Origin: Cenococcum geophilum 1.58
Taxonomy: Eukaryota; Ascomycota; Dothideomycetes; Gloniales; Gloniaceae
DNA: 64,000 nucleotides
Direction of reading: 5' to 3'
NCBI GenBank assembly: GCA_001692895.1
Contig: KV748199.1
Span: 1,922,001 to 1,986,000 of the forward strand
Of this stretch, positions 36,728 through 49,067 are shown piece by piece; the stretch's first letter is position 1, and each line of letters opens with the position of its first letter. A model generated the notes under the pieces. It searched no databases, was not told where the DNA came from, and saw only the letters and a program-made list of their open reading frames with translations. Made by a program: the position numbers and the translations under genes.

Positions 36728-37609
36728 TAGACTTCTAGAGAAGAGCTCCTAGTTTGCCTTTTTTATAAAAAACGGAGTTTTTTAAAAAGGGTTTAGGTAT
36801 CTTTACGTCTCTCTAGTAAATAGAGAGAAGGCTATAGTCTTGTAATTAGATCCTGTTTCTTCTATTATAGACTAATTATCCTAGGTATTTTCTTAAAAGT
36901 TTCCTAAGTAAAAGGCTAAGTCTATAATAGATTTTTCTCTTATATTAGATCTATAAAAGGTCCCTTCTTGTTTATTAGAATTTAGTAATTAGCAGTTATG
37001 TTTATCTAACCAATTTACTAGTTCTTTAGCCTTTCTAGTTAAGTTCCTAGCTAGTGCGTTCCACCTTATATAGTATAGGTTATAGTCTCCTACTAATATA
37101 AAGAGGAGGCCTATTTCTAGTTCTAGAATAGCCCTAAAGATAGTAGATCTACTATTACTTTAGGTTCTAGAGTTCTCGTCTAGTTGTCTCTTATTGTAGA
37201 TATTAAGCAGTAGAAATTTTTTAAATTAGCTATAGATTTCTAGTGCTATAGTATCTGTATCTTTATAGATATCCTCTGTTTCTATATTATAGGATACTAG
37301 AACTAGTTTTCCTTATATAGATAGCTACTTTAGGGCAAATAGCTAGATTACTAGGGAGGATAAAGTTAAATATAGGATATAGAATAGAGAAGTAGGATTC
37401 TTTTTGTCTATCTTTCCAGGTACTAGGTTCCTATACTAGGATAATATTTATTTTTCTCCTAAATCCTATTTCTAGTAGGGTTTGCTATACTTCTTATCTT
37501 TTTCCTATATTATGTTGTATAAAGGAGATTTCTCCTCTAGCTTTAGAAGCTAGGGAGATTTCTTCTTCTTCTTGTATAGAACCTTCTAAGTATATACTCA
37601 TTGGTATAT

Positions 37610-39057
37610 TAACTTAGCTGCTTTAAGAAACTAGCAGTCTTTACTAGTAGCAAAGTGTTTTTCTTTACAATTAATGTAAAGAGGGGTAGTATATTCGCAA
37701 GGCTTGCCTATTATATTACAACTCGAATAGGAGTGGTCTTTAGATAGATATACTGCTGCATAAAACTAATAGGCCCTTATAGAGCATCTATCTCCTATAT
37801 AGCTAAATTTTTAGTAGCTTGTATACTATGCAGTAGGAGAGACTTCTAGGTATTTAACTACCTTAGTAGCTACCCCTGCAATTAGGATTTCCTTCTATTT
37901 AAGGATTTCCTATCTTTTCTCCTTATTTTCTATAGTAAATACTATAGAGCCGAACCTAGTTTGTGGATTATATCTCTTTGCCCTAAAAGAGATCTATTTA
38001 GGTTATCCCTGTATCCTAATAGGATTAAAGGTCTCTATTTCTTCCTTTAGAAGTTTAGAGCCTCCTTTTCCTAGAAAAGGGGGGATATAGACGCTATAAG
38101 CTACTATTTAAGCCTAGGGCTCTAGTTTTTATTCTCTTTTAAAGGAGAAGCAGCTAGACTAGACTTCTTTATATTTAACTAGAAAATCTACATTATATTC
38201 CTCCGTTGTTATAAGGAGAATATTCTACTTTTCTCTAGTTCTAGCTATAGAAGCTATAACTGGCTTCTTTATTTACAATTTGGATATAAATCGTTAATTA
38301 ATTGTATTTTATATAGAGAAGATATCTAGAGGCTAGTCCTTTTGGTCTATAACTAAAACTAATCCTCTTTTTTATAGCTGCTTCTTTTTCCCTCTAGTAG
38401 AGGTAGGGCTTATAGAACTAGTAGGGGGAATTAAGGAGGTAGGGGGTAAAGAAGAAGAAGAAGAGGTAGTAGAGGAAGGAGGAGACAACGATGAAGAAGA
38501 GTAAGTAGAAGAAGAGAGGCCCTTCTTTAACTTTTCTGCTTAAGTTTTAGGGGCTACCTCCTTGCGGAGGGCTCTTACTTCTTCTACTAGTCCTTTTAGA
38601 ATATCTGTCTCCTGTTTTTCCTTTTCTATTTCTTTTATAAAAGGATTTTCTCCTATAATAATTCTTTATACATCGTCCTTAATATATTTAACTTGCTCCT
38701 TACTTTCTCCTTCTAGCCTTAGATAGGCCTGAGTTAGGTTTTCTAAGGCCTTTTATAGGAATTGTTTTAAAGAAGGAGGGGGGAAGTATAAACTAGCCCT
38801 AGAGGACCTTATTTTTGCTAGGTTTTTTTTTTTAAATTTTAGCTATCTTTTTTAGAAGATAATAGGGGGTGGCTTCTTTTTCTTTAGTTCCTTATATAAG
38901 CTAAAGACGGCTTATTTACTTCTTTTACTTCTTTATCTTTCCTAGATAAGTATAGGGAAGATAGAGAAGAATAAGTAGAAGAGGTAGATAAGAGTTTATT
39001 ATCGCTTATCTCTATAAAAGGCTTTATTTTAGGCTTAGTAGCCTTTCCCTTTAGCAT
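37610..39057 (-). pseudogene. LINE ORF1 (gag-like) with zinc knuckle
   Basis: Starts at an ATG at 39057 (MLKGKATKPK), then a Ser/Glu/Lys-rich N-terminus (about 38380-38520 is almost pure GAA/GAG/AGC-type codons). A C-terminal zinc-knuckle array near 37630-37750 reads CEYTTPLYINCKEKHFA. It would encode the RNA-binding protein of a LINE particle. Interrupted by stops. Confidence 0.78.
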
Positions 39058-39064
39058 TTTATGT

Positions 39065-39099
39065 CTTATAGCTTATAGCTTATAGCTTATAGCTTATAG
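39065..39099. repeat. CTTATAG x5 tandem repeat
   Basis: Five perfect 7-base units immediately upstream of the LINE ORF1 start, inside its 5' UTR. Confidence 0.95.
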
Positions 39100-39177
39100 G
39101 GGGAGTTTCCTAGTTTTTACAGTAGATAATAACCTCCTTAGGTCTCTTATCCCCTAGTATAGAGGTAAAAAACTAGG

Positions 39178-39402
39178 TGTTAGGTAAAACCTAAATAGAT
39201 AATTATATAGCCGTAAGGTATAGGCGACCCTAAGGCAACCTAGGGGTGACTTACCCGTAAGGTATATGCTCTATATATACCTAGGGAAAACCCTTCCTAC
39301 CTTATATATAGACTCCTCCTTTTCCCTTAAGGATTTGTCTCTGTATATATAATATACCTATTATTCTATCATTAGACTCCCTATCTATATCCTTACCTTA
39401 TA
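39178..39402 (+). repeat. G1 5' LTR (225 bp)
   Basis: TGTTAGGTAA...TTACCTTATA with imperfect terminal inverted repeat; the terminal CA is mutated to TA. Confidence 0.94.
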
Positions 39403-42400
39403 TTTAAATCCTTACCAATCCCCTTAGGAGGATAGCTGGTTAAATTTTTCTATAATGCCTCTGAAAAGAAAACCGACGCCTACACCTAATAGTAATACGC
39501 TGGTGATATAACTGTAGAACGCCTTAGGATCTAGTGTAGACGAAACCGCTAGAAGCATACTAGTAGCATCTAAGCTATTTTCCAAATCTTAAAATGATTA
39601 GACATCTATAAACGCTAAAAACTAGTTTAACTTATATACCTAGGCTTAATAGGAGCTTAGTAAGGTTATTAGCGTCCTACCTAATACCGCTAATATAAAG
39701 GAGCTAAATAAGCTAGCTAAGAAAATAGCCAACTTATAGAGCATTATTGATTTAATAAAGCCCTTCCGTTGCCTTTTTAGTGAAGAGTATAAGTTATATG
39801 GCGAACGTATACGCCGAATAAATCTTAACGCCCTAGTTAAGAAGTCACTACCTAATATTAGCGGTACTACTTAATAGCATTTTAACTGGTGGATTGCCGC
39901 AGTTAAAAACCGATTTAAGGTTAATAACGCTAACTACAACTATAAGCAACGCACGCGCTAGGCCATTAAAGGTCTTATAAAAGAAAAGATAATCGCCTAA
40001 CTAGTTTATTGCCGGTTAGGTACTAAGGATAAGGGTCCTTTACTATAGGATAAATTTAAGACTATAGTCTAAGACTAGATTAGGAACCCCATAGTAAGAC
40101 GCTTTAATAATACTATAATATACTATATAGCTATTATAAAGGAGAACTAGAGGTTTGACGTCTTCCTAGCCCGTATATATAGCTTAGAGGACCTCTTCTT
40201 ATATACCCCTTTTATTAATCCTAAATAATAGGTAGACTTTTAGTTTTTATGTCTTCCAGCCTACCTATAAGCAAAGCTCTTCCGCTAGAACTTCGCCTAA
40301 TGGGTAAGAACCGCTAAAGACCTCTTTAATGAAATCTACCGTATAGAGTAATTGCTTAATACTATAAAGCTCGCGGAAGATCGCGTAAGTGGTAGCGGCA
40401 AATTATCGCGTATAAAGCGCGGCCGCAGCACAGGCTCTATAGAGTTAGGCTTAGGGAATAGAACCTAAAAAGGGCGACGCTTTTCTAAGTAAACTCCTAG
40501 GGAGACCACTTAAAAGCTAGATGGCTTAGGGGACCCCCTAGACGCTGGTGCTATATAGGCGAGTTAAAGGACCGCAGGCGGCCACTATAAGGAACACTAG
40601 AAGTAGGCTAATAAAGAGAAGTTAGCTTAGGCTTTGGAAAACCTAAAGCCCTAATAGCGCATCTCTTTTAACTACAACTAGGGCCTAATATAGAGGGAGA
40701 GAAAAAAACGCATTATAGTATATATTGTAATAGATACGCCCTAGGGTAAAGTCCGCCTACATGCTTTATATAACAATAGGTGCTAAATTAACCTTATTAA
40801 TTAAGATATTGTCCATGGGTTTAACCTATCTATACGCTACGCGCTACGTTTACGTAAACCTATTGTATATTTCCTTAATAGTAACTAGATGATAATCTAG
40901 GATACTTATAATCTAATAGTTACCACTAGCGACTCCTAGGGTACTTTTCGCACTATTGGCCCGCAGACCTTTTAGGGCGGCTTATTTAATAGTTATAATA
41001 TAGTTCTTAGATGGGATTGGCTTACGGAAGTAGATCTATTAATTAGCTTCCGTTTTAAATAGTTTGTCTAGGGTACTTCGGACCCTAAATACCTCTAAAT
41101 AGTTACCCTTAATGCTTTCCTAGCAGATATTAAGGCTGGCGAAATAGTTTATTTGCTATAGCCAGAAGATTTCTTCTTTATGCCGGTTATAAATATAATA
41201 GAGGACCTGTTATTACTAGCAGCGAGTAACTATACAAACCCTTTAGATGTAGAGATACTGGTTGTGAATATAGTAGAGGACCTGCCGTTACTGGCAGCGA
41301 GTACCCGTAGAGACCCTCTAGTGCTGGCGTAGATCACCTATATATAAGGGGGAGGTGATTAAAACCCCAAAACTATTAAGTATACTATAGTAGAGCTATA
41401 TATACTCTTAGTACGAGTATACCTATAAAATATATATCAGCTATACCCTTCTCTTTACTGGCTCCTGGAAGCACACTACTACGTAATAATCGCTTCGACC
41501 TTTATAGCCTCTGGCCTACCAGATATATATAAGGAGGAAATTAATATCTTCTTTAATAAGCTAGTAAGTATGCTACCGTAGAACTCTAAGTACGACCATA
41601 TAATCGACTTAAAAGAAGGCAAGACGCCACCGTAAATGCCCCTCTACAACCTCTTATAGAAAGAGTTGTAGATTTTACGAGAGTACCTAAACAGTGCTCT
41701 TAAAAAGGGCTAAATTAGGCCTAGCAAGTCGCCTACTAAAGCGCCTATCCTCTTCGTGCTAAAAGCAGACGGTATAATGTAGCTATGCGTTAACTATAGA
41801 CGCCTAAACAAGATCATTATTAAAAATCGGTACCCCCTACCGCTAGTCGGCGAACTCTTTAATAGGCTTAGCTACGCGAAGATATTTATAAAGCTGGATC
41901 TTCGTGATACGTACTATAGAATTTGTATTAAAAAGGGAGACGAATAGAAGACCGTATTTAAGACACGCTATAGTTACTTTAAGTACCTAGTGATGCCCTT
42001 TAGTCTTGCCAACGCCCCTATAACTTTTTAGAGCTATATTTATAAAGCTTTAGGAACCCTAGTAGATACTATCTATATAGTTTACCTAGATAATATTCTT
42101 ATTTATTTAAATGATGAAGATAAGCACGTTAAGCACGTTAAGTAGGTACTGTAACAGCTCCGCGCTTGGGGCCTATACGCTAAACTGTTAAAATGTATTT
42201 TTTATACTAAGAACGTTAAGTTCCTAGGCTTTATTATTACCCCTAGGGGTATTGTAATAGACCCTAACCGCGTAAAAGCTATTAAGGAATGGCCTAAGCC
42301 TAAGTCCTATAGGGATATCTAGGTTTTCCTTAGCTTTGCCAACTTCTATAGGCGATTTATTTGGAACTACTTGGATACCGTATACCCCCTATATATATAT

Positions 42401-43102
42401 CTTATATAGGTATATCGCGACCCGACGTTAGATAGGGAGAAGAAGAAAAAGCGTAAGTTAAAAGGGCCTATTAAATAGTATTAACCCTGGTCCTGGCCCG
42501 ATAACGCGTAGTAGGCGTTCCGTAAACTACGTGCTACGTTTATATAGGCTCCTCTACTTCGCTACTTTGACCTTAATCTACCCCTAATAGTAATTACTAA
42601 CGCTTCCGACTATACCTATGGCGGTATACTTCTGTAGCCTTTAGGGTAAGGAGATTAACTCTATTAGCACCTAATCGCTTATTACAGTTAGAAGCTTACT
42701 AGCCTAAAAGTATGGTATAATATATATAATAAAGAACTACTCGCTATAGTGCAATGCTTTAAGACGTAGCGCCATTACCTTAAATACGCCGCGTATGTAA
42801 CGCGCGTGCTCTGCAATTATAACAATCTTAGGTACTTTATAACCACTAAGAGCTTATCTGCTCGCTAGGCCCGATACTATAGTTTTCTTATCTTCTGCAA
42901 ATTTGCTTAATAAGAGCCGCATATATTAAAATATCTTCTTTATATATAAAATTAAATACAAATCGAATATTCCTGTATGCCCACAAATTTTTTAGATTAT
43001 AAAAATATATAAAGCTTTAATTTACACCAATATCTATATTGCTACGTCTTGGTAGGTATTTTTACTAATATAGTGTCCTTATCTGCCCGCCGAAAATGAG
43101 CT

Positions 43103-44900
43103 ATGTTGTAGGCCTCTATACCCTAACGCCTACTACTAGCACCCTCTGGCTTTGACTCTCTTACTAAAAGCAGCCGGCGTCTTAGTATTGCTTCTAAAAA
43201 AGGCGTAGCTAATTATGTAAGAGCTTCCTCTGTGGCTATAGAGGAACTCCTTAAGGAGGTAGATACTATAGATGAGGAAGATACTAAGACTGATGACTAC
43301 AGCTCTACTACTTAATACCCCCCTAAGGAGAGCTCTATTATAGTTGACTTACTATATAAGGATCGTTCTTTTATTAATTTTGAAGAGATTTCCTTACTGC
43401 GCGTACGGCGTTAATTAAGGAAGGCAGTAGAGAATGAGGAAGTATTTTTATAGCGAATATCTAAAAGAGCTAGGAAGAAGAATATTAAGAAGCTGAAGCC
43501 TCTTAAGAAGCTAAATGTAAGAGCCTCTTTATAATATAAGTCTCGGCGTATAGATTCTACAGGGCGTTAAAATTAAGAGGTAGTTAACTTGGTAGATTCC
43601 TCTCCTTCTAAATTACCTAGTCCTATATCCGAACTAGATATAACGCAGTGGCAGGAGTTAGAGTTAGAGCCTATTACTTACACACTTATTTAGCATGTAG
43701 TAGTAGGTAATACACCTATTGTAAATATAGCAAAGCGAATGTATGTATATTGCTTTCGCTACTATAACTTAATTAATTAGGTAGATAAAGTTCGTGAGAA
43801 ATACCTAGGGCGATTTAAATCTACTATAATGATATAAGCAGTTGCTGGTTATAATTGAGCTACTAAACGCGAGGAGATCCTTATAGATGTATACGGTATT
43901 AAAAATATTAACACTATAGATCGACTTCTAGATGCTTGGTATGGTAAAAAGAAGAAGGGTCTAAAGGTTAAGGTTACCGTAACCCTTTTGGAGCTCCCTT
44001 AGACATTAGATTTATAAGCTGGTACACCTAATTTTTCCGCGTAAGCTTTTAGTAATTAAATAGGAAGCCTTGTAGAGGTAATTACTAATTTAAATAAGAG
44101 AGGTAAAGCCTTAAGTAGTACTGCAACTGCTTTATAACGCTTAAATATGCTAGGTATACTTCTAATTAAGGTTCTTGGTTAGTATGGGGGGCCCCTAATC
44201 ACGATACGGTGGCCTTGTTAAAATACCACCTGTATAAATAGTGGGCGTAGCTGTTAGGTTAATGGTAGTAACCTAGAGAACCTGGTAAATCACCACCCTA
44301 TTAATATATTAACTATAACTGCTTAGGGGAATGATATTATAAAGGGTAAGGCTACTGTAGATGAGCCGTTAATTTGAATCGCTATGTAGTTAAGCTAAAA
44401 GGATAGCACGATGTGATCGCGTAAGGATAAAATGGAGCTTACTAATCAACCTAACTTTCCTCCGTATGCGCCCTACTAGATATACCCTACTTAGTGTTAA
44501 CTACATCTACACGTTTAATACGCTCCCTACCTATATTAGCAGCCTATTACGCCTATAATACCTTAATTGGCTTATATGACAGCGCTAGCGCCTCTTCTGG
44601 AGCCTCCTCTGGAGCCTCCTATAAGCCCAATTATACCTAGGCCCGACTCCGTTAAGGAATTAAATGACTACTTTAACTGGCTTTGAAAGCACCCCCGTTA
44701 GAGCACAGTAGAGTTGACTATTAAGCTAGATTATATTGCGGACACCTTAAATGAATACGACTTTGACCTGGAGGCCTTATAAAATATAAAGGAGCTGAGT
44801 AATATAATATAGGAAAACCTAGGGTTAAAATTAGGTATACTGATAAAGCTTCGGCGAGACTTAAAGGTCTATAGGAAGTTAATTAAGCAGTATGTACTAT
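43103..44900 (+). pseudogene. Accessory ORF of the mariner-like element, unknown function
   Basis: A single plus-strand frame reads for about 600 codons through scattered TAG/TAA stops. It has a Ser/Lys-rich N-terminus (APSGFDSLTKSSRRLSIASK), an acidic stretch (EVDTIDEEDTKTDD), Arg/Lys-rich middle blocks, a Pro-rich segment (LLEPPLEPPISPIIPRPD, about 44595-44645), and a C-terminal helical domain. The C-terminus, FDLEAL...NLGLKLGILIKLRRDLK (about 44750-44890), resembles the SAM-like domain found in fungal transposon-linked proteins. I do not recognise the full-length family. Whether it assists transposition is unknown. Start is approximate. Confidence 0.62.
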
Positions 44901-44954
44901 AGTTCTCTGTACTGTTTTATACTAAATTATGTATAGTAAGAACTAACTAGTTAA

Positions 44955-45990
44955 CTACTAGATAACCTACATGTTGGAAGTGCGATTGCGCAGCTATACA
45001 GCTCCTAATACTCTCTACACTAAGCCTTAGAAAGCTTCTAAAGTCTTTATATATACTAAGCTTATCAATATAGCGTTGGATCTATGTCTTTAAGTTATAA
45101 AAAGCGTGCTTAATTGGGTTAAACTCTGGAGAGTATAGAGGAAGATATTTTATGTGGACACCTACGTTCTTATAAAGAGCTTAGAGCTCCTATTTTCTGT
45201 TAAAATCTATATAGATATTTACTTAAATTGACTTTCTTACCTGGCTCTTATGTATTAACGTATTATCTATAACTAGAGTAGTATAACTAGGCCTATACTA
45301 CGGGAGAACTGTAGCTTTAATTTATGCGTTAAATATTTTAGAAGTAATAGAGCCTTGATAAATTAAAGTCCCTAAAAGGAAGCCCTTGTAGGTATAGGTA
45401 GGTAGTATACTCTACCTCTTAGAGCGTTAAATTAAGGAGATATCTATTACTAGTATAGTAATTGGACTCCACCTAAACCTTCTATGGCCAGTCCTCTTAT
45501 TAGCTCCTGATTTGTTAATAAAGATTAATTAATTAATATCCTATATAATTTGACGCCCCTTCTATAAGGCACGAAGATCCTCTACCCGCTTAGCCGCCTT
45601 TCTCTATACGACTTTTCGACTCTATCGTAGGCGCGTAAGAGTTTTTTTATATAGTTGAGAGCCCTGCAATTAAGTTAAACTCATTATATAGGAACTATGC
45701 CATTTCGTTAAGGAAGGTAGTTGGGCGATTAATAAGAAATGCGAGTAGAGCCTGTAGTATCTATAAGAAAGTAGCCATAATACTATAACGTTAATTATTG
45801 CGAACCTGCTTGTGTATTGGTGCTAGAGCTTAAGGCCTTCCTTACTAAGCAATAGGGGGGGGGGGGGGGGTATAGAGTACCCTATATATCTAGGGAGGTT
45901 CTTATACGATATATAGTTAAGTAATATACTTAAGTAGCTGTAGTAATTTATGCAACCTTCTAACCATAGTATAAGGCGACGTAGATCTGA
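44955..45990 (-). pseudogene. IS630/Tc1/mariner DDE_3 transposase, RIP-broken
   Basis: Minus-strand catalytic core. NKSGANKRTGHRRFRWSPI is at about 45465-45517 (first Asp changed to Asn). LPTYTYKGFLLGTLIYQGSI is at about 45350-45410. LVIDNTLIHKS is at 45244-45276 (second Asp kept). YLPLYSPEFNPIKHAFYNLK is at about 45090-45150. Upstream helix-turn-helix text is broken by a 16-base G run (45855-45870). It would cut and paste at TA sites. Stops make it inactive. Confidence 0.88.
45855..45870. repeat. G16 homopolymer
   Basis: Sixteen consecutive G on the plus strand inside the mariner transposase N-terminal region. It could be slippage during sequencing or in the genome. Confidence 0.9.
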
Positions 45991-48461
45991 AAGACGCGAT
46001 ATGGAGGAATTCTAAAGGGCATTGTAGTAAAAAAAAGTCGTGGGTATATGGGAATATTTGATTTGTATTCGATTTTGTATATAAAGAAGATATTTTAATA
46101 TATGCGGCTCTTATTAAGCGAATTTGCAGAAGATAAGAAAACTACAATATGCTAAGGAACTAGCTAAGTTTAATTTTAAGATTAAATATAAGCTAGGTAA
46201 AGTAAATCCCGCTAATATACTATTCTGGCGCCTAGATTATACTAAAGGCTTTAAAGATAGCAGTAAAAGGATAATCCTTAATACTATACTGCCTATATTA
46301 TAGCAAAAGTTGCGGGTTATAGGCCTTATAGGCGGCCCTAGTGCTACTATACTAAACTAGCGAGTAGCATATATATAGTATACGAGCGACCCTTATAAAC
46401 TTGGCGCTAGCGGACTGGAGCGTCCTACTATTTTCTTTAAGACCACTCCGACTAACCTAATAGCGCTTAACCCTAGGGAAGACCCCTTAGCCTAGGCTAC
46501 GGTCCCCTATAATAACCTAGCGAGTTACCTATATATTATATATTACTTTACTAGCACCGACTTTGCGCAGAGTCTCGTGCCATAGTAAGAAGTAGTAGTA
46601 GCTACTTTAGCCGAAACAGCGTTTATAGAATAACCCCCTAAGTCACTAGTTGATTTCATTTATAGAGTATAAAAAAGGGACGCCTTTATATACTCTATAT
46701 ATAATTAGTTAACCTAGGAATGAGTTCCTACTAGTAATAAGGACTACACCCTTAATAATTAAGGACTCCTAAGGTAAAATAATAAGGTCTAGGTGCTGAA
46801 TTGCACACTACTATAATAGGAGATCCTTAAGCGGAATCATGACAATTCTATAGGCGGCTACTATGGTTTTAACCGTACTTTTAAGGTAATTATATAAAAG
46901 TATACTTAGAACGGCCTTACCTAAGACCTCTATAAATACCTAGATAATTACAATGTCTGCTAACGCTCTAAATCGCGCCGTTATAAACCCTATAGTAAGC
47001 TGCAGCCTCTTTAGGCCCCCACCTAAGCGTAGCGGTATTATTTACTTAACTTTATTATAAATCTCTTAGAGTCTAAGACTCCTAATAGCGTAGAGTATAA
47101 CTCTATCCTTATCCTTATAGACCGTTTTATAAAGCTAGTGCGCTACTATTAGTGCGTAAGATAATTAATGCTATATAACTTGTAAAACTCTTATTTAGAG
47201 TCTTTGTGTAAATAGGGCCTTTAGATAATATTGTCTTTAATAGGGGTAGTGTATTTATAAGCGAGTACTAGAGCACTATGTGCTACTATCTTCGCGTTTA
47301 ACGTAAACTTAGCACTATATTCTACCCGCAGATAGATAGCTAGATGGAGCGTTAGAACCAGAAGCTTAAAGTATACCTACGTATATTTACAAACTGGGAA
47401 TAGTCTAATTAGGCCTCCCTACTTAAAGAAGTAGCCTTTGCCTATAACTCTAAGGTCTATACTATAATAAAGCGTTCCCCTATTAAGCTCGCCTATAGCT
47501 AGCTACTAAACGTCCCGGATAAAATCCTAAATGGCGTCTAAGACGCCTAATAAGGTGGGGAGGGGTCTAAGTTNANAAATATTNAACTNGNAGAGACGNA
47601 TTTATAACGCCTGCGCCTTATATATAAGGCAGCGGCGGCGTCAATAATATACGCCTAATAGCTTTAGGTAAAATATTATAATCGTCACCATCTGGCTAAG
47701 TATTTCGCCGTTGGTAAACAAGTCCTGCTCTCCTCTAAGAATATCCGCACGAAACGTCCCTATAAAAAGCTTGACTATAAGTTTATAGGACCGTTTTAGA
47801 TCCTAGAGCGCGTAGGGTAGTAAGTATATAAGCTAGAGCTCCTACCTGCTATAGTATAGCTCCACCTAGTCTTCTATGTCTCCTTACTAGAGCCTTACAG
47901 GTTATATCCTAGGTTTTAACCCCCGGCAGTAGAAGAGCTTAAGAAAGGCAGCTGGGAAGTAGAAGCAATTATCGCCTACTAGGATTATACTAGACAACCA
48001 TAATACCTTATTAAATGGCTAGGATGGCCAAATAAGTATAATAAATAGAAATACGAGATAGAACTTAAGAATTGTTAATAACTACTAGATAAGTACCGTA
48101 AGTGGGACACCCTAGCCTTATAGCCGAAGCGCAGGCGAAAAGTAAGTGCCGCTATTAAAATATAACCTATATTAAAGCGGAATAGAGGATGTTTAAAGGG
48201 ATTAAAGAATAAGTAACGATTGCTGTAACTCGTAGGTGAGGCTACGGCGTATACCGACAACAAAGCTTAATTTAGAAAGCACCCTTCCTAGACCTAGTCC
48301 GTTACTCTATGCTAGCTAAGTAGATTGTTTATATATTAGAGAATAGGCCCGCCTATAACTGGGGTCCATTTAACCAGGGTCTATAACCTACTAGTAACCC
48401 GCCAGTAGTAACCTGTACCAACAACTTATACACTATTTTATATATATACTACGCAGATAAC

Positions 48462-48688
48462 GCATAAGGCTAAAGTATAGGTTAGCGGCGGGTCTAATAG
48501 GTATATAGCCTTACTATCCTAACCTAGCTGCATGTAAATAACCTATAACCTACCCGCGAAGTATACACGGCGCTATACCGGTATAGCGTAAGGCTAAAGT
48601 AGGGTTAGCGGCGGATTTAATAGGTATATAGCCTTACCGTCTACGAATCTGGCTGTATATAAATAACCTATAACCTACCTATAAGGTA
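48462..48688 (+). repeat. Two direct repeats of about 124 bp in G1 3' region
   Basis: GCATAAGGCTAAAG... (48462-48563) and GCGTAAGGCTAAAG... (48586-48688) share GGTTAGCGGCGG, AGGTATATAGCCTTA and AAATAACCTATAACCTACC in the same order. They are untranslated sequence between the chromodomain and the 3' LTR. Confidence 0.85.
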
Positions 48689-48878
48689 CTAGCGACCTGC
48701 CTACACAAGTAAGCTTTAGAATATTTCTAGTCTACTAAATTTAGGCGACGGTATTAAGCTCTATTAACTCTACCTGTTAAATAAACTAATTAGGATTTTC
48801 TATACTAGGTATATAAAATTGCTACTAGCTTAGTTAAATGCGGGGGAGTCTTAGCAAGGCAAATCTAACTAATTAGAC

Positions 48879-48901
48879 AACTTTGACCGCCGGTCGAAGT
48901 T
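48879..48901. repeat. 23-base near-perfect palindrome near G1 3' end
   Basis: AACTTTGACCG and CGGTCGAAGTT around a single central base; one mismatched pair. Related to the palindrome at 27017-27041. Confidence 0.85.
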
Positions 48902-49067
48902 CCTTAATATCTTTGCGCCGTGTATATATACTACCCGTCTCTCTATATATAAAATTAAAACGCTCTTTCCCCTCTAAATTTTTTCCTTACTAAGGTTTTT
49001 TATGGGGTTTTATTGAGGCTTAAGTATATAAAGGATTAGGGACAACCCTTTTTAAAGGGGGGGGCAT

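Larger units (their letters stand above)
31480..37601 (-). pseudogene. LINE ORF2: endonuclease, reverse transcriptase, RNase H, RIP-broken
   Basis: The minus-strand ORF2 starts at an ATG at 37601. An endonuclease N-terminus reads ISFIQHNIGKR near 37500 and its LVGDYNL block is near 37080. The RT catalytic block YIDNFAITV (normally YVDD) is near 33250-33285, followed by the thumb-like AAISFNISKIELIYF. RNase H block EIINAELYAVYRALEYL lies near 32170-32220. A C-terminal HLLLECRLYREEK-like block is near 31590-31630. The pogo element interrupts it at 34664-36727. Multiple stops make it dead. Confidence 0.88.
42877..46147. mobile_element. Two-gene mariner-like transposon, 3271 bp, nested in G1
   Basis: Terminal inverted repeats of about 100 bases begin CTATAGTTTTCTTATCTTCT on the left and TTGTAGTTTTCTTATCTTCT read inward from the right. 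TA lies at 42875-42876 and 46148-46149. Excising the element plus one TA rejoins the G1 RNase H frame exactly (cga-tat-gct), an internal proof of the borders. It carries a minus-strand DDE transposase and a convergent plus-strand gene. Confidence 0.92.
39454..48080 (+). pseudogene. G1 gag-pol polyprotein, RIP-broken and split by mariner
   Basis: The plus-strand ATG at 39454 (MPLKRKPTPTP) opens gag. A protease remnant ALYNNRC-INLIN is at about 40763-40805. RT blocks are KLDLRDTYY (about 41890), KYLVMPFSLANAPITF (about 41980-42030) and VYLDNILIY (about 42080). RNase H runs to 42876 and resumes after the mariner at 46148 with AKELAKFNFKIKYKLGK. Integrase follows, then a chromodomain-like YLIKWLGWPNKYN near 48003-48040, which in this clade targets integration to heterochromatin. 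Ambiguous bases occur at 47574-47599. Many stops. Confidence 0.9.
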
